Below, in pieces: positions 22,900 through 34,710 of a DNA stretch of 64,000 bases. Position numbers and translations under genes: made by a program. The first letter of the stretch is position 1; each line of letters begins with the position of its first letter. Origin of the DNA: Ceratothoa steindachneri (Eukaryota > Arthropoda > Malacostraca > Isopoda > Cymothoidae); contig OZ018321.1 of assembly GCA_963969495.1 (NCBI GenBank), forward strand, positions 109,760,333 through 109,824,332. The letters run 5' to 3'. Below the pieces are notes generated by a model. That model saw nothing but the letters and a program-made list of their open reading frames with translations. It made no database searches and had not been told where the DNA came from.

Positions 22900-25070
22900 A
22901 AAATCATTGTAGTAACGCAATTAATTATGCGGTTAAAAGGCTATTTTGGGCAAACACAGTCCTCCTCAAAGCCCTCGGAAGGAGCTCTTCTCACATACAC
23001 GAGAAGGTAACACTTATGAGTAAAATAAGTGTTCTCTCAGAGCAGCTCCTGATACCAGGTGAGTTGGATCTATTGGGGAAGTTCTAGAGAGGGCGATGGC
23101 ATAATAACACTAAGAGCCATGTCGAAGGCATACCAGCTCCGGGTTTAAATATTCTCAGTTTATGTGGATGAGGTTGGGGTGGAACTTGGTTACTTCCTGG
23201 GAAGTAAGGTCCTTAGGAAGTCCTTTACCTGAATATCTGAAGACCCTTAAAAAAGAATAAAAATGGTGGTTTGACAGCGGTTGAAAGGGGAATGTTGGGT
23301 TACGGAGAACGAACACGCCATTGAATTTCCACGGGCGAAGATAGATATAGTGAATGTAGCCAAACGGGACTTTAAAAGCAATTGCTCGTCCTACCGGGGC
23401 CCGGTGCCTGGAAAAGACTCCTATAGTTTGAGGGCAGGTCGGCCGATGAAAATTCTGGTCTCAGGACCAGTAACCTGTAAATGGTAAAGAGGGTTATCGA
23501 GGTTGTGCTCGAAAAAGAGAATTTTGAGTGGGGGTTCAGAGGCGCGTGTTCTATTTTAGATAGTTGGTAGGGTTTTGGAAAGGTAGGGCAGGAAGTGGTT
23601 AATTGGTTCCAGAGAGGGGCGTGGCAGCATAAGCTGGGGGCAATTGGAAAGGGGTAGTGCTCTTTAATCATGCCAAAATCAGTCACCGTCTCTGAGTACA
23701 CGCAAACAAGACGAAGTGAAGATTTCTGGGAAGGCCGACCCGGCGGTGCACGTATCTCCAACACGGTCACAATGTCCATGGATATAATGCGACGACATAG
23801 TGGTACTATATTAGGGATAATGGCTAGTTAGATGGGTGACTTGAGGGGAGGATTGAATGGCCTCCATTTATAAAATGAAAAGGAAAATCCCGACGGTGAT
23901 AGGGCTTGAGGTGGGTGCTAGAGCTGAGCTTGATTAGAGACTCTCGTGAAAGAAGATTCAGGAAGGTCACACGAAGTCGAATATAAATTTGTACAGAAGC
24001 TTTTTTTATAACGCCGAAGCATCATCTCAGCCGCATTTCATTTGGAAAAACACCTCCACAGATAGACAGAGCCAACACAGATAACATAGCGGGTCCGACT
24101 ATAAAGGCCTAAGTTTCATGCTGTTATCATCGTTCACTACAAAAGGTTGAATAAACCGGATATCACGTTGCCCAGCGTTGCCACCGGACATGGTCCACTT
24201 AACGCTAATGTAGTGCGCATTATCGTATCGTTCAGGAGTACATTTCATTTTTATTCATCCCTGCTACTTTCAATTAAATGGCAACGGTATTCTTGCAACG
24301 CGCTGCCATCGGCTTACTTTCACAAGACGAAGTAACTTTTCTCTCAAGCAAAACACACCTATCCCTCGACTCAAACAACTACTCACCACCCATTCACCCA
24401 AGTGGTTCATGAAATCTCTCACGCAACTTACTTGTACTCATTCCTACTTACCTGGGTCTAATTCCTTTTCACGACTCAAAGCAGTCACAAAACGCTCACG
24501 GAACGCTTTGCATCCTTGAAAATCGAACTACGGCACTACTGCATACACACACCTACCTACGCACCGTCAAAGAACAATTGATCAGAAAGACTGGAACCTG
24601 ACATTTTCCATGTCTCTCGGTAACTAAAAATAAAGCCTTAGTTTTTACTTTGAGGTCATAAAGTATGATGCGAAAGTTCACTCGCTACAGACTAATCATA
24701 CAAGGAATTTATTCTCTAATATTTTTTCCGTCCACACGACCTTAATTAAAATCTTAAGCGAAATTAAAAGTGTTTTAAATGTATTTTTACGTATGGGAAA
24801 AGAGTAGCGTTATAAAAACAATTGGTAAATCTTTCTCACCTATAAATATTTTCTGTTTATGTATATTCATTTCTTATATGCATTTCTGCATGCTTATTAA
24901 ATAAGGTATCAAAACTCCCCCCAAATTGGAAAACAAATTTTTAAGAATTTTATTTCTGTTATGTTTCAATGTCTAAGCATTTTTCTACAAACTAAAAATG
25001 TAAATATTAACTTTGGAAGCGAAAACAGAATGCAAATTTCAATTCCAATCGGGGAGAGAATAAACAGGAA
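22900..25070. other. No gene recognised
   Basis: The stretch at 23,080-23,800 is less AT-rich, with a 135-codon ORF on the minus strand (23,779-23,372). It is Pro/Ser-rich, has no recognisable domain, and I see no splice or promoter support. The rest is featureless. Confidence 0.4.
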
Positions 25071-25071
25071 T

Positions 25072-25128
25072 ATTTCGAAAGTGTGTGTGTGGCAGTGTGG
25101 CACCTGTGCTAGTTCCAAGGTTCCGCTT

Positions 25129-25189
<61 letters not shown>

Positions 25190-25257
25190 GGTATTTATAA
25201 ATTTCGAAAGTGTGTGTGTGGCAGTGTGGCACCTGTGCTAGTTCCAAGGTTCCGCTT

Positions 25258-25309
<52 letters not shown>

Positions 25310-25319
25310 GGTATTTATG
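25072..25319 (+). repeat. Tandem duplication carrying two (AAT)n tracts
   Basis: Two near-identical units of about 120-129 bp (25,072-25,200 and 25,201-25,319). Each starts ATTTCGAAAGTGTGTGTGTG, continues through GGCACCTGTGCTAGTTCC, and ends in an (AAT)n run plus GGTATTTAT. They differ mainly in AAT copy number, which suggests a recent duplication. Confidence 0.9.
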
Positions 25320-25400
25320 AAGCGCCCTTCAGGGCTGTTAGCCCTCCCAGAGCGCAGGTTGTGTAGCGAGTGTAGAGAAAGTTTACAGGGGAGAGAAAGC
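25303..25400 (-). mobile_element. 3' tail of an L2-like LINE (short 5'-truncated copy)
   Basis: On the minus strand this reads CTACACAACCTGCGCTCTGG, then a GGGAGGGCTAACAGCCC stretch, GAAGGGCGC, TATAAAT and (ATT)n. The same sequence ends the LINE at 41,730-41,838. The AAT microsatellite to its left is therefore derived from the LINE's (ATT)n tail. Confidence 0.8.
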
Positions 25401-25404
25401 GATC

Positions 25405-26243
25405 ATGAGCTTTGAGAATGGAATTGATCGTCGGGGCAACAAAGACGCTCACACAACAACCTATCCTTGAAGCCATTGAGTAAGAAAAAGAAAGACACCA
25501 GAATAGTAAAGAAGAAAGAAAGAATAATAGAATGAAAAAAATAGAGGTGAGGAATAAGGAAAGAGCTAAAGAAAGAAATAGATAAAGAAATATAGAATTA
25601 AGACGAGGTAGGGAAATAAATAGACATATTTATAAGAGGTGGATGTACATAGATCAGGCAGGCGGATATGTCACACCATTAAGGAGCGAGTAGGGGGTAA
25701 TTTATTTTCCCCCCTTTTCCAGCTCCTAAGGTACAGCTGACTGCTCTCATTTCAGAGTGAGGAAGGAGTCGGGGAGTGTGGAACCGGGAGACCTCTGTGG
25801 GTGTCACCACAATTTGGGGACCCCAGCTGTCCTCCTTCCTGGTCTGTCGTTAGCGAGAAGGAGAACACAAGGACATGACAGATCTACCAGGATGACCCCC
25901 CCCCCCCTCCTCCAGATCCACACTCAAGGAGAGCGAGAGGACTCACATTATAAACACTCGAGAATGTTAAAGAGACCGCCCTAGGACAAATTAGTGGCGC
26001 AAAGTCGAGACTGCTTGTAGTTGTGGTCGGGCCAAAACTGCATTTGCATCGGAGAGTGAGCTCGTGAGGTCGTGCGTAGACCTTTCTAAATATTGCCTTA
26101 TTTGAAATCAAAATAAATGTATCCTGTATGCATTCATTCGTAATTTAGTCAGTGTTTTCTGTATTTTTTTTTATTTATTCTGTATATAATATTATTTTTG
26201 TATATATTTTTTGATTGAATTGGGTGGTAGGAAAAATAAATAA

Positions 26244-26245
<2 letters not shown>
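25405..26245. other. No gene recognised
   Basis: A purine-rich stretch (25,480-25,640) is followed by a more GC-rich block (25,740-26,050) with a C10 run. An AATAAATG at about 26,111 could be a polyadenylation-type signal. I see no coding domain. Confidence 0.35.

Positions 26246-26247
<2 letters not shown>

Positions 26248-26315
<68 letters not shown>
26248..26315 (+). repeat. (TA)n microsatellite
   Basis: An uninterrupted TA dinucleotide tract preceded by AAAT repeats. Confidence 0.95.
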
Positions 26316-26318
<3 letters not shown>

Positions 26319-26319
26319 G

Positions 26320-26935
26320 GTGGTCCCCATTTGAAAAAAAACACCTCATTTTCACCGGTATGACCCCGCTAAAGTGCTTCCTTTGGTTGAAAAACACCAT
26401 GTGCAAATTTTATTAATATATATCAATATTTAGAGGTTTATAGTGTTTACTTTTTGTGTACGTTCTTGTAAATTGTTTTAATTTCGTAGAGTTTGCTCAA
26501 TAAGCTCATCATCGATGGGCAATTATTATTGTATTCTTTTTCCTTTTATTTACTGCTATTTATTATATATTTTCTTATTTTCCACATTATTACTATCGAA
26601 ATATTTTGAAACGGTTTTGTTCCAAAAAAGGGTTGCCTAATTTCCTCCAATTTTTTATTTGTTGCAGCTCAATTAACTTGATATATTATTTACTTAATTT
26701 TTAGTCATGGACATCTCATAAATTTTCGCATTAACATTTGTATATTTTTCATTGTTATCTCTATAATTAATTTTCCATTCTTTGTTATGAAAAATATTAT
26801 TACTTGGCAGGGCAGCAGAGCCCAACAAAGCCTAGCGACAGTTTTTCAAAACAGTTTATAAAAGGGTGTCATGACTATTTCTTAAATATATAAATAATTA
26901 TATTAAGCGGAACTTACTTCTGCAACTCCAGCTCT
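26320..26935. other. No gene recognised
   Basis: AT-rich sequence without coding motifs or repeats. Confidence 0.4.
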
Positions 26936-26940
26936 TTTTT

Positions 26941-27425
26941 TCATGCCATGTTCGATTGTAGACACCATTTCTCATCTGCAGGAACCTCTTTGTTCAGCCA
27001 ATCAAAACGTCGTTTCTTGGACAGTATTGTCATGTAGGCGTCTATGCGGCGCTGACGGTTGAAGTCGGTCAGCTTACGTGGAATACATACTTCCAGTTTG
27101 CTGACTTTGCCCATTTCCTCTAAATGATGCAAAATGGTTGTATGGCTGACGCTAAACTTTTCAACCAGCTCGCGTGATGTGAGGTGTGGATCCGATTTGA
27201 CACCGGCGCACAAACGGTCATTGTCAATAATTGAGGGTCGACCACTTCTTGGCCGATCTTGAAGATCGAATTTGCCACGCTTAAACTTCTTAAACCAATC
27301 CTCGCCTGTGCGAGGACTTATTGTTTCTTCTCCAAATGCTTGGTTGATGCAACGTTGCGATTGAGCAGCGTTTCATACAGTAAAAGAGTACGTTGTTGTT
27401 CTCGAAAAAGATTTGGTGGGTAATT
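26941..27425 (-). pseudogene. Mariner transposase fragment (5' half)
   Basis: Minus-strand coding reads from about 27,425 (TLLLYE, then NRNVASTKHLEKKQ with a stop or frameshift) through a linker with a SGRPS-type motif. It continues into an open stretch (27,213-26,941) with the helix-turn-helix SHTTILHHLEEMGKVSKL and the first catalytic block ADEKWCLQ. This layout is that of classic mariners (the SETMAR type). The rest of the catalytic domain is absent, so it is a truncated copy. Confidence 0.85.
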
Positions 27426-27989
27426 TTTGCAACTTTAGATAACATAAAAAGTGTGTCCGACTAATTACTCTGTAGTGGCCGAGGCTTCCCTAGGCCTCGC
27501 TTGAAAGAGCATAGTGACCTCGTCTACCTAGGCTCTAGGTCACTATGCATTTCCAAGTGTGGCATAGGAACGATTAGACCACTACTCATTAAATAGTCAT
27601 ACATCCTATATAATTCTATGAATATATAAACTTTTAAATAAATCTATAAATAAATAAACTTTTAAGGGGATACCACATTCAATTTTTTAACCTTATACTA
27701 TGTTAGATTATCATATATGAAATTAAAGCTCATTAAAAGTTCTTTTATTTTCGTCAAAATCATAATAACCTACAGCGCCGTTTTCGAGATACAGGGGTTC
27801 TTTCAGAACCTTTCCCCCCTCTTGAAACCTGATATCATATAAATGGATATACAGGGTGCGGCAGAAATACCTCCCACATTTGAAAGGTTGACAAAAGGTG
27901 GAAGAAACAACATTTATGAAAAATGAATCTTACTGTTGTTTGAACAAAGGGTTACAGTTTTTGTTCATTTGGTTTTAAAAATTACATCC

Positions 27990-29034
27990 TCTAAATGGTG
28001 TCCCCTATTCGCTATACACTGTTGGAGACGGTTTCTGAAGTTTTCCATCCCTCGAAGAGTCTTTGCAGACGGTATTTATGCAATCTTTTGGCGAATATCA
28101 TCCTTTATTTCTTCAATGGTACCCGGTCGATCTTTGTTTACCTCAGCTTTCAAGTAACCCCAGAGAAAAAAATCACAGGGGTTGAGATTGGGCGAACGTG
28201 CTGGCCAATTAATGTCACCGCGTAAGGAAACCAAAGGTCCTGGAAACATTTCTCTCAGAGCTTCCATTGATCTTCTTGCTGTGTGTGCGGTGGCTCCATC
28301 CTGCTGAAACCACATATTCTGATTACTAAGGTCGTTTACTTGTGGTTCCAGAAATGTCTGCAGCATCTCCACATATCGGCCAGATGTTACTGTAACTCAG
28401 TGGTTTATCTCCTCAAAAAAATAAGGACCCCATACACCTAATTTCGAAACTGTGCACCATACAGTCACTCGTTCACTGTATAGAGGTCTTTCATGAAGCT
28501 GTCTAGGGTTACTTTCCGAAGATTTTGCTTATTAACGCAGCCTAAGAGATGAAAGTGAGCTTCATCACTTATGAGAAGAACAGCATTTACAGGAACATTT
28601 TGAAGGACATCGTCACAACATGACATGCGAGCTTCCCAGTCGCGTTCGTTCAGTTTCTGAGTAATCATTAATTTGTATGGATGGAACTTCAGATCGGTGT
28701 GTAAAATTCTTTTGACTGTTCGGTCAGACAATCCCAAGGCAGAAGCAAGTTTGAGAGCTGAACGTGTAGGAGACTGAGTAACACAAAGTCTCAGAACTTG
28801 AACACCGTCTGGAGTTCGAGCGCTTCGAGGTCTTCCAGGTGGCTTTCTTTTAAGTGCTGAACCTGTGGCTCTGAAATTTGCAACCCATAGCAGTATTGAT
28901 TTTCTATCCGGAACAGCATCATTCCGACCTAACATGAAATGAGCTCGAAAAGCTCTCTGTGTTGCAATTACAGATTCACCATTCTTCAAAAACGTTTCTA
29001 CAGCAAAAGCACGATGTGTACCAGTCCAAACCAT
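27990..29034 (-). pseudogene. Mariner-family transposase, nearly complete but broken
   Basis: The N-terminal part (29,034-28,465, 189 codons) has a helix-turn-helix region (AFAVETFLKNGESVIATQRAF, lightly spaced), a Pro/Arg-rich linker, a second HTH (TRSALKLASALGLSDRTVKRIL), and the first catalytic block ISDEAHFHLLG. A frameshift or stop near 28,400-28,465 separates it from 28,372-28,076. That part has the second block WFQQDGATAHTARRS and the third, SPNLNPCDFFLWGYL. The last residues continue in a shifted frame to about 27,990. All three catalytic acids can be read, so this is the least decayed transposase here. The 5' side shows TTTTTTTTTTTCAG before the first Met, an acceptor-like run. Confidence 0.85.
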
Positions 29035-29375
29035 ATTGCTTGATGAGGGTATCTGAAAAAAAAAAATGGTAAGTCATTAGCTAAATGAAAACATTGAACT
29101 CAATTTACGATCAAAAGATGTACATATGATTTAGTTATCATTTCAAATCAGTTTTCTTTAGTTCCATTAAACGTTATGTTAATGATGGACTAAAACATAT
29201 ATTTTTGGACAAGGTCAACTATAGGCTTTGTTCTCATTTGGAGGGGCAAGGGTGTTAGGTGAATTGTAGGGGTGTTCTAAATGCTCTGGAATTTAGGTCA
29301 ATCTATATTCGAATGATGCTAAAAATATAAACCAGTTCTTAGGCGCGTTTTTTTTTAGCAAATATTTAAATTCGC

Positions 29376-29725
29376 ATGGTATAGTTTTGCGTTTTGTTCA
29401 CCAATCAACTTTAAATATTTACGGGGCATTTCCACGAAAGTATAAAATTTTGCATTATCATAATTTTCACTATGTTCTAGTCATGTTGCTAAAACAAAAT
29501 ATATACTATAAAAAGTGCATAATATTTGCAATAAAACTGTATCAATATCAATGGTATAGTTTTGTTTGTTTTTTTCACAAATTAACTTTAAATATCTAAG
29601 AAAGTTTTTCCAGGAATGTATACAATTTTGAATTATATTAATTTTCACTATATTCTAGTCATGTTGCTAAAAAATAATTATACGATAAAAAAGTGCATAA
29701 ATTTTGCAATAAAATGCTATACAAA
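29376..29725 (+). repeat. Tandem duplication, about 175 bp x 2
   Basis: Two diverged copies begin ATGGTATAGTTTTG (29,376 and 29,551). Both contain TAATTTTCACTAT followed by a TTCTAGTCATGTTGCTAAAA stretch. Confidence 0.8.
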
Positions 29726-29799
29726 AACAAAAAATGCGAATTTTGAACGAAAGAATTTGAATAGTGACTAATGAAAATATGTGGTATCCCCTTAAAAAA

Positions 29800-30545
29800 G
29801 ATTGTGCTTGAACTTTTGTTTATGATCAACAATGGACCAATGACTGATCATTGATTTGAAATCTTTGTGATTCTAAAAAATTTCGATAGTTTTTACACTT
29901 AAATTAGCTGTCAGAGGATTATGACGAAAAAAAAAGGAAAATTATAAGAAATTACATTGAGATCATTTGACATTATGACAGCTATGCTTATTTAAAAATG
30001 AATTTAGCTTTAGCCTCAATAAATAGGTAGTATTTCCTAAAAGATAAGGAAATAATAGTGGCTGAAGAGAGTTTACATCGAATCCTTGATATGAAAATTC
30101 CCTTTGTAGGCTTGATGGCCCTTCATTTAATGTAAAATCGATTTTCTTTACTCTTTTCCTATTATGTACTTTGTATAATGCGAATTATTACTGTCTCGAA
30201 GATAAAGAATTAAGTAAAGGGTCGAAAATTTTATTTCAATTTTACCATTTCGAGATGGATTAATTTTCTGAAATCCTCCTTTTCATCCTTATCTTTAGTT
30301 ATTTATCATCATCTTGATTTTCTTTGGCACTGCTTTTATCCCTAATTGGTTTAGGCTCAGGAAACAGCTGTGAATAATATGGAAGTGACTATTTCTTAAC
30401 GAACCTAGAGAATGCCTATTGAATGTGTCAGTCATTTGTTGATTTATAATTTCAGGCTCAGAGTTATCTATCGTAAAAGGGAAGATGTTTTGAACTTTCT
30501 TAAATCCTTCTTTTGTTTAGAGGAAAGATAAATAGGACGTGCAAT
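29800..30545. other. No gene recognised
   Basis: AT-rich sequence without motifs. Confidence 0.4.
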
Positions 30546-30547
30546 CT

Positions 30548-30945
30548 CAATATCTTGCTTTATAGCTTTGTATAAATGAGCACCTTGCTTTAAAAAATTT
30601 TTAACATTATGTATCTTACTCTACCAATTTGTTAAAATTAGTATCTTGCCTTATCAATTTGTTAACATTAAGTATCTTACTTTAACGATTTGTTAAAATT
30701 AGTATCTTGCTTTACCAATTTTTTAAAAATTTGTATAGGCTTTACCATTTAAAAAAAATAGTATCTTGCCGTACCAATTTGTTAAAATTAATATCTTATT
30801 TACCAATTTGTTAAAATTTGTATTTGCTTTATAAATTTGTTAACATTAGTATCTTGATTTACCAATTTTTTAAAATTAGTATATTGCTTTACCATTTTTC
30901 AAAATTAGTATCTTGCTTTACCAATTTGTTAAAATTAGTATCATA
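30548..30945 (+). repeat. About 31-bp tandem array, roughly 12 copies
   Basis: The unit is close to TATCTTGCTTTACCAATTTG followed by TTAAAATTAG. Copies vary by substitutions and by the length of internal A or T runs. There is no ORF. Confidence 0.9.
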
Positions 30946-31358
30946 GATTTTCTGATTTCAAAATGTTTGAGTCTTGAGAGTACTAAAACGTTAATACTAT
31001 CTCAATTGATCTAAAATATAGCATAGACTATTGATTAAAACCCAATCTTAAAAAAAAATATTGAATGCAGCAAATTTCTAAAGTTTATCTAATTCAGGAT
31101 TTTAGTTTAACATCAAAAACTAACTATAGCTCATTTATCTGTTCTTCTTTCAAAATCTTTTCAAGAAATTCATTCTTTAAAAGGATATTTCTGAACATGT
31201 TGAAAACTTTCCTCGATTTCCTAATCAAATCAAAATAATCCTCTTTAAGTTCCATTGAATGAATATTGTCTTCTTCGCTGCCTTCCTCCACATCATATGA
31301 CATTCAAATGACTCTTGACTTAGATATTTCATCTTCTGCGTCACCAATGGTGTTTTTT

Positions 31359-31560
31359 TTATAGAAAATCCAATTCAGCAAGATGAAGGTCATGCGCTAA
31401 ACAAGATCGGTGATAGGGTACTATTTCTCGTCTAAATTTGACCATGCCAGATGCACCATCGGTTGTAAAAGCCATGTCGAGTTCGAATCCATTTAATCTG
31501 GAATTGGCAAACTCCTTACATTGAACGCGGTTCAGTGATCTTCTGATCAATAAGATTTCT
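31359..31560 (-). pseudogene. hAT-type transposase fragment
   Basis: A minus-strand stretch of about 60 codons reads DMAFTTDGASGMVKF and then HRSCLAHDLHLAELDFL. The TDGA block and the CxAHxxHL block in this spacing match the catalytic core start and the conserved Cys/His element of hAT transposases. No BED finger or dimerisation domain is visible nearby, so it is a short relic. The family call rests on these two blocks only. Confidence 0.6.
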
Positions 31561-31564
31561 TAAG

Positions 31565-32845
31565 ATCAATGGTCATTTTCAACCTTGGCATTTATGTTTA
31601 TAGATCTTTTTACATGAATCTCGACTTAAAGAAAATTGTTGGTAATTTTTATATTTCTTTTTGAAAAGTCAGCAAATTGTAAATTCACATTTTGCAATAT
31701 ACAGAAAACTGAAACCACCAACGCCAACCATTTTTGAGAAGGTTACTTCAATTGAATATTTAATTAAGTTGAAGAAGTTAAGAGTGCTCTGTATTTTGCT
31801 TCAACTTCTGTATCTTCCCTTAAATCAATACATGCAATATCTAGAAGAAAAATAATTTGTTATTTCCAATTTGTTTTGAACTTTATTCAGTTCAACGAAA
31901 ACTATAAAAAAAGAAGAGTTTTGTAAATAAATCAAACGATATCTTACCGTAGACTTTCTCCTATAACATGCGCCTCTAACTTTATGAGAATTCTCATACG
32001 AAATAGCATCTCCCGTCTAGTTGAAATCGTGATAAACTGTACCGACAGCTTTGTGCTGGACAAAGGTTGAAATGATATTGTGAAAAGATTCAAACAAGAT
32101 GCTTAATCATGAGAGTTGACGTCCCAGACACTGATGACTATCATTAATTAAGTTTTGGGACTACAAAGATTTCCAACACCAGAACTTAAAGGAAATTTGC
32201 CTAAAATCTGGGCAATAATTTTGATACATTTTTTTCTGAAAATTGGACTCACATTTGCCTTTTTAGGCTCGCTTGTAGCAATTCATTCATTAATTAATAT
32301 ATTTCATAAACGTTTTGTTAGTTCACTTTACAATTCTTTAAGATGAATTAGATAGACTTTCTCTAGACATCGTCTGAGTACTTTCATTTTCTTAATATTA
32401 TGAATATTCGAAGGAGTATTCTACCCACCAAAAATTATTTACGTCTGGAATTGTAATTAAATTTCTGATATTTTCCATTGTAAAACGTTTGCAATATCTT
32501 AATTTAATGACCACTGCATTGGACGATTCTTCACTTAGCATACGTTCATAATCCTCTAGGGTACAGGTGCGATCCATGATCACTTTGCAATTATTAGCCT
32601 ATTTAATTTATGTTTACCTTTTGATGCAGAAGCTGGTCCTTTTTGTGTTTTCTATTTGTTTTCATTATGTCACATTTATAAAACGACGTTAAAAAATATG
32701 TAGATAACTAAGGTTTTATAACGCACAGGCTCATTATTTATAGCAAATTATGCTTGCTGAAATGTTGCATATATTTTTATGTATTACCACTTTTAAAAAT
32801 TCAATCCCAATTCACATACCTTAAATGATCGTGGAAGAAATAAAA
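31565..32845. other. No gene recognised
   Basis: AT-rich. The 61-codon minus ORF at 32,583-32,398 has no recognisable domain. Confidence 0.35.
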
Positions 32846-32849
32846 AAAT

Positions 32850-34040
32850 CAAGATTTAAAGTCTGGAATTATTTGAGAACTAAATTTAATAATTCAAGAA
32901 ATGTTTATATTGATGTGTATTCTGCGATGATCCAATTCCACAATGATTTGCCAAGATGTAGATTTTCTACTAAATTTTCATCACTGGTAAAAATACAATC
33001 CAATACGTTATAGTCGCGTGTCGTTTTATTGACTGTTTGATGACAGAAGTTATCATTTATAAAGTCTATGAGATGCTTTCATTCCCTTCCTGCTTAATCT
33101 GATCGAAATTTGTCCTTCGGAAAATTAAAGTAGCTGCATAAAATTCTTGTTCTTTGTCTTAGTAACGTCGAAAGTGTGTAAAAAGAATACCCTCATCATT
33201 GTTCCGTTGTCTTGGTGGCCTGTAGACAGCAAGAAAATCGACGTTAGTATCATTTATTTATATTTTTCCAACTAAAAGATCAGTGCTTATATCTATATTT
33301 ATATCCTTCATTATGGCGTTTAGTTCATGTTTTTTTAAAAAAAAATAAAATTTCCCTACAGTTTCTTCTTGACTAATCTTTATTAATTAGCTTAGAACTT
33401 TATAGAGATAGACTTCCTGTTAAATCTTCGTTACCGCTTTCGATCCACGTTTTAGTGAAAGCAATACTACCAAATCATTCGTCATAACAATCACCCTTAT
33501 TTCATCGATCTTTTTTCGCAAATTCATCACGTTTGTATAGAGTCGTGGTAACTTAGATTTTTGGTTTATAGATCATCGCAATGGTTCTTATGAATTATTT
33601 AATTGCGATTCCCCTAGTTCTATTTAAAAGATAGGTGCAGACCTGCTGTAAAAATAGCAGGTTTAAATGAACTCTATCTGATATGAAAGGGGCACGGTGC
33701 TCGTACAACTGATCCCAGAGGCTTACTTTCCTCCTGACACAAGCCTCTCAAACAATTAGTAATAAAAGATGCGTTTCCGATAAAGCTGCTAACTCGTTTG
33801 AATCTCGGAAATTTACTTGTCAACACAATAGTATTATTTTTATTCGTAAGTTTCCCTAGAAGTAACTTGTTCCGCAAGAAAGGTTCTTCAGATCTATTGG
33901 AAACAATATCGTTATTCTCATTATGAACTATAAAAGCTGTATTCGTAGTCATCCGCAGTCATCAAATAAATCTATCAAGTACTTCACCTATCTTCCTGGG
34001 TAGCAATTTCGGACACCAGACGCAGAATTATCGGAGCTAA
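32850..34040 (-). pseudogene. Decayed CR1-like LINE: ORF1 esterase end and ORF2 endonuclease
   Basis: On the minus strand, 34,040-33,650 reads as the esterase domain of a CR1 ORF1: NCYPGR, then FIVHNENNDI where such proteins have a TND-type motif, then VSSFIGNASFITNCLRGLCQ. Immediately downstream is the beginning of ORF2 (TNVMNLRKKIDEI near 33,530), then VYRPPRQRNNDEG near 33,230, then FTSDENLVENL near 32,970. Stops and frameshifts are frequent. The RT part is missing. The order ORF1 then endonuclease makes the assignment firmer than any single motif. Confidence 0.72.
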
Positions 34041-34099
34041 TCGCTAAGAATATAAAACAAAAAATTCATTGGTGATGTGACCGAAAATCTCTGCTTGGG

Positions 34100-34690
34100 G
34101 CACTGAGAAGAGGGTGGAAGTGAACTCTGGACAAAGGGGTGGTGTTCGTAAGGTCCCTTTTTGCTATCCAGAAAAGGCCTTGCATATTTTTGAAGATCAT
34201 ATCTCTATCTTGTTGTTGGTCATCTTTTTGGTCATCTTTCATGAAATGTAGTCCAATCGGTATTCTTTTCCTGAAATCTTTTCTTGGAATCTTGTCACCT
34301 GGCCTGCCCAGTTCCATTTCAAGTTTCATATAGCTTCCATGATATTCCGAAGTCTGGTTAGACCACGTATCCACAAAGTTATTCCCATCATAGGCTCTTT
34401 GTGAGATTATGCACTGGTTGTATGGTTTTCTTTTATGGCACATAGGTACTTGGCGGTTGAAGACGATGCTTGACTTTCCAAATGCTTTCTAGCCTAGTCG
34501 TGATTCTGCATTGGATTTCATGATCTTTTCCCGTGGTATAATCTGTTGACAGAGAAATAAATATATATTTTTCTACAATTTATTTTTATGCCGACTTTTT
34601 TTGTTATCAGTTATGAGTACTATATCATCTGCGAATCATAGGTGATTGAAGTAATCCCCATCAATATTATTGCCTTTGTTTTGCCAGTTC
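34100..34690 (-). pseudogene. LINE reverse transcriptase C-terminal fragment (different clade)
   Basis: The minus strand contains ADDIVLITDNKK near 34,620 (RT catalytic Asp pair), then FNRQV and KRKPYNQCIIS (34,460-34,400), then LKWNWAGQVTRF with frameshifts. These are the landmarks of the C-terminal half of endonuclease-reverse transcriptase LINEs outside the CR1 clade. A 125-codon open stretch (34,443-34,066) covers part of it. It abuts the CR1-like relic on one side and the 127-bp array element on the other. Confidence 0.7.
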
Positions 34691-34710
34691 GCTTCCTGAA
34701 GATTTATTAG

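Larger units (their letters stand above)
27666..29791. mobile_element. TTAA-flanked element with 13-bp TIRs and a mariner-family gene inside
   Basis: The ends read GGGGATACCACAT and its exact inverse ATGTGGTATCCCC. Each is bordered by TTAA (27,662-27,665 and 29,792-29,795). TTAA duplications are the hallmark of piggyBac-type transposons and their MITEs. The only coding sequence inside is a mariner-family transposase, which would target TA, and a mariner-like tip (TA then CAGGGTGCGGCAG) occurs at 27,850. The simplest reading is a non-autonomous TTAA element into which a mariner jumped, but the mariner's other tip is not visible. Confidence 0.65.

Noticed and set aside
30548..30945. CRISPR array
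   Set aside because: Units are directly adjacent, without unique spacers, in a eukaryotic repeat context; it is an ordinary tandem repeat.
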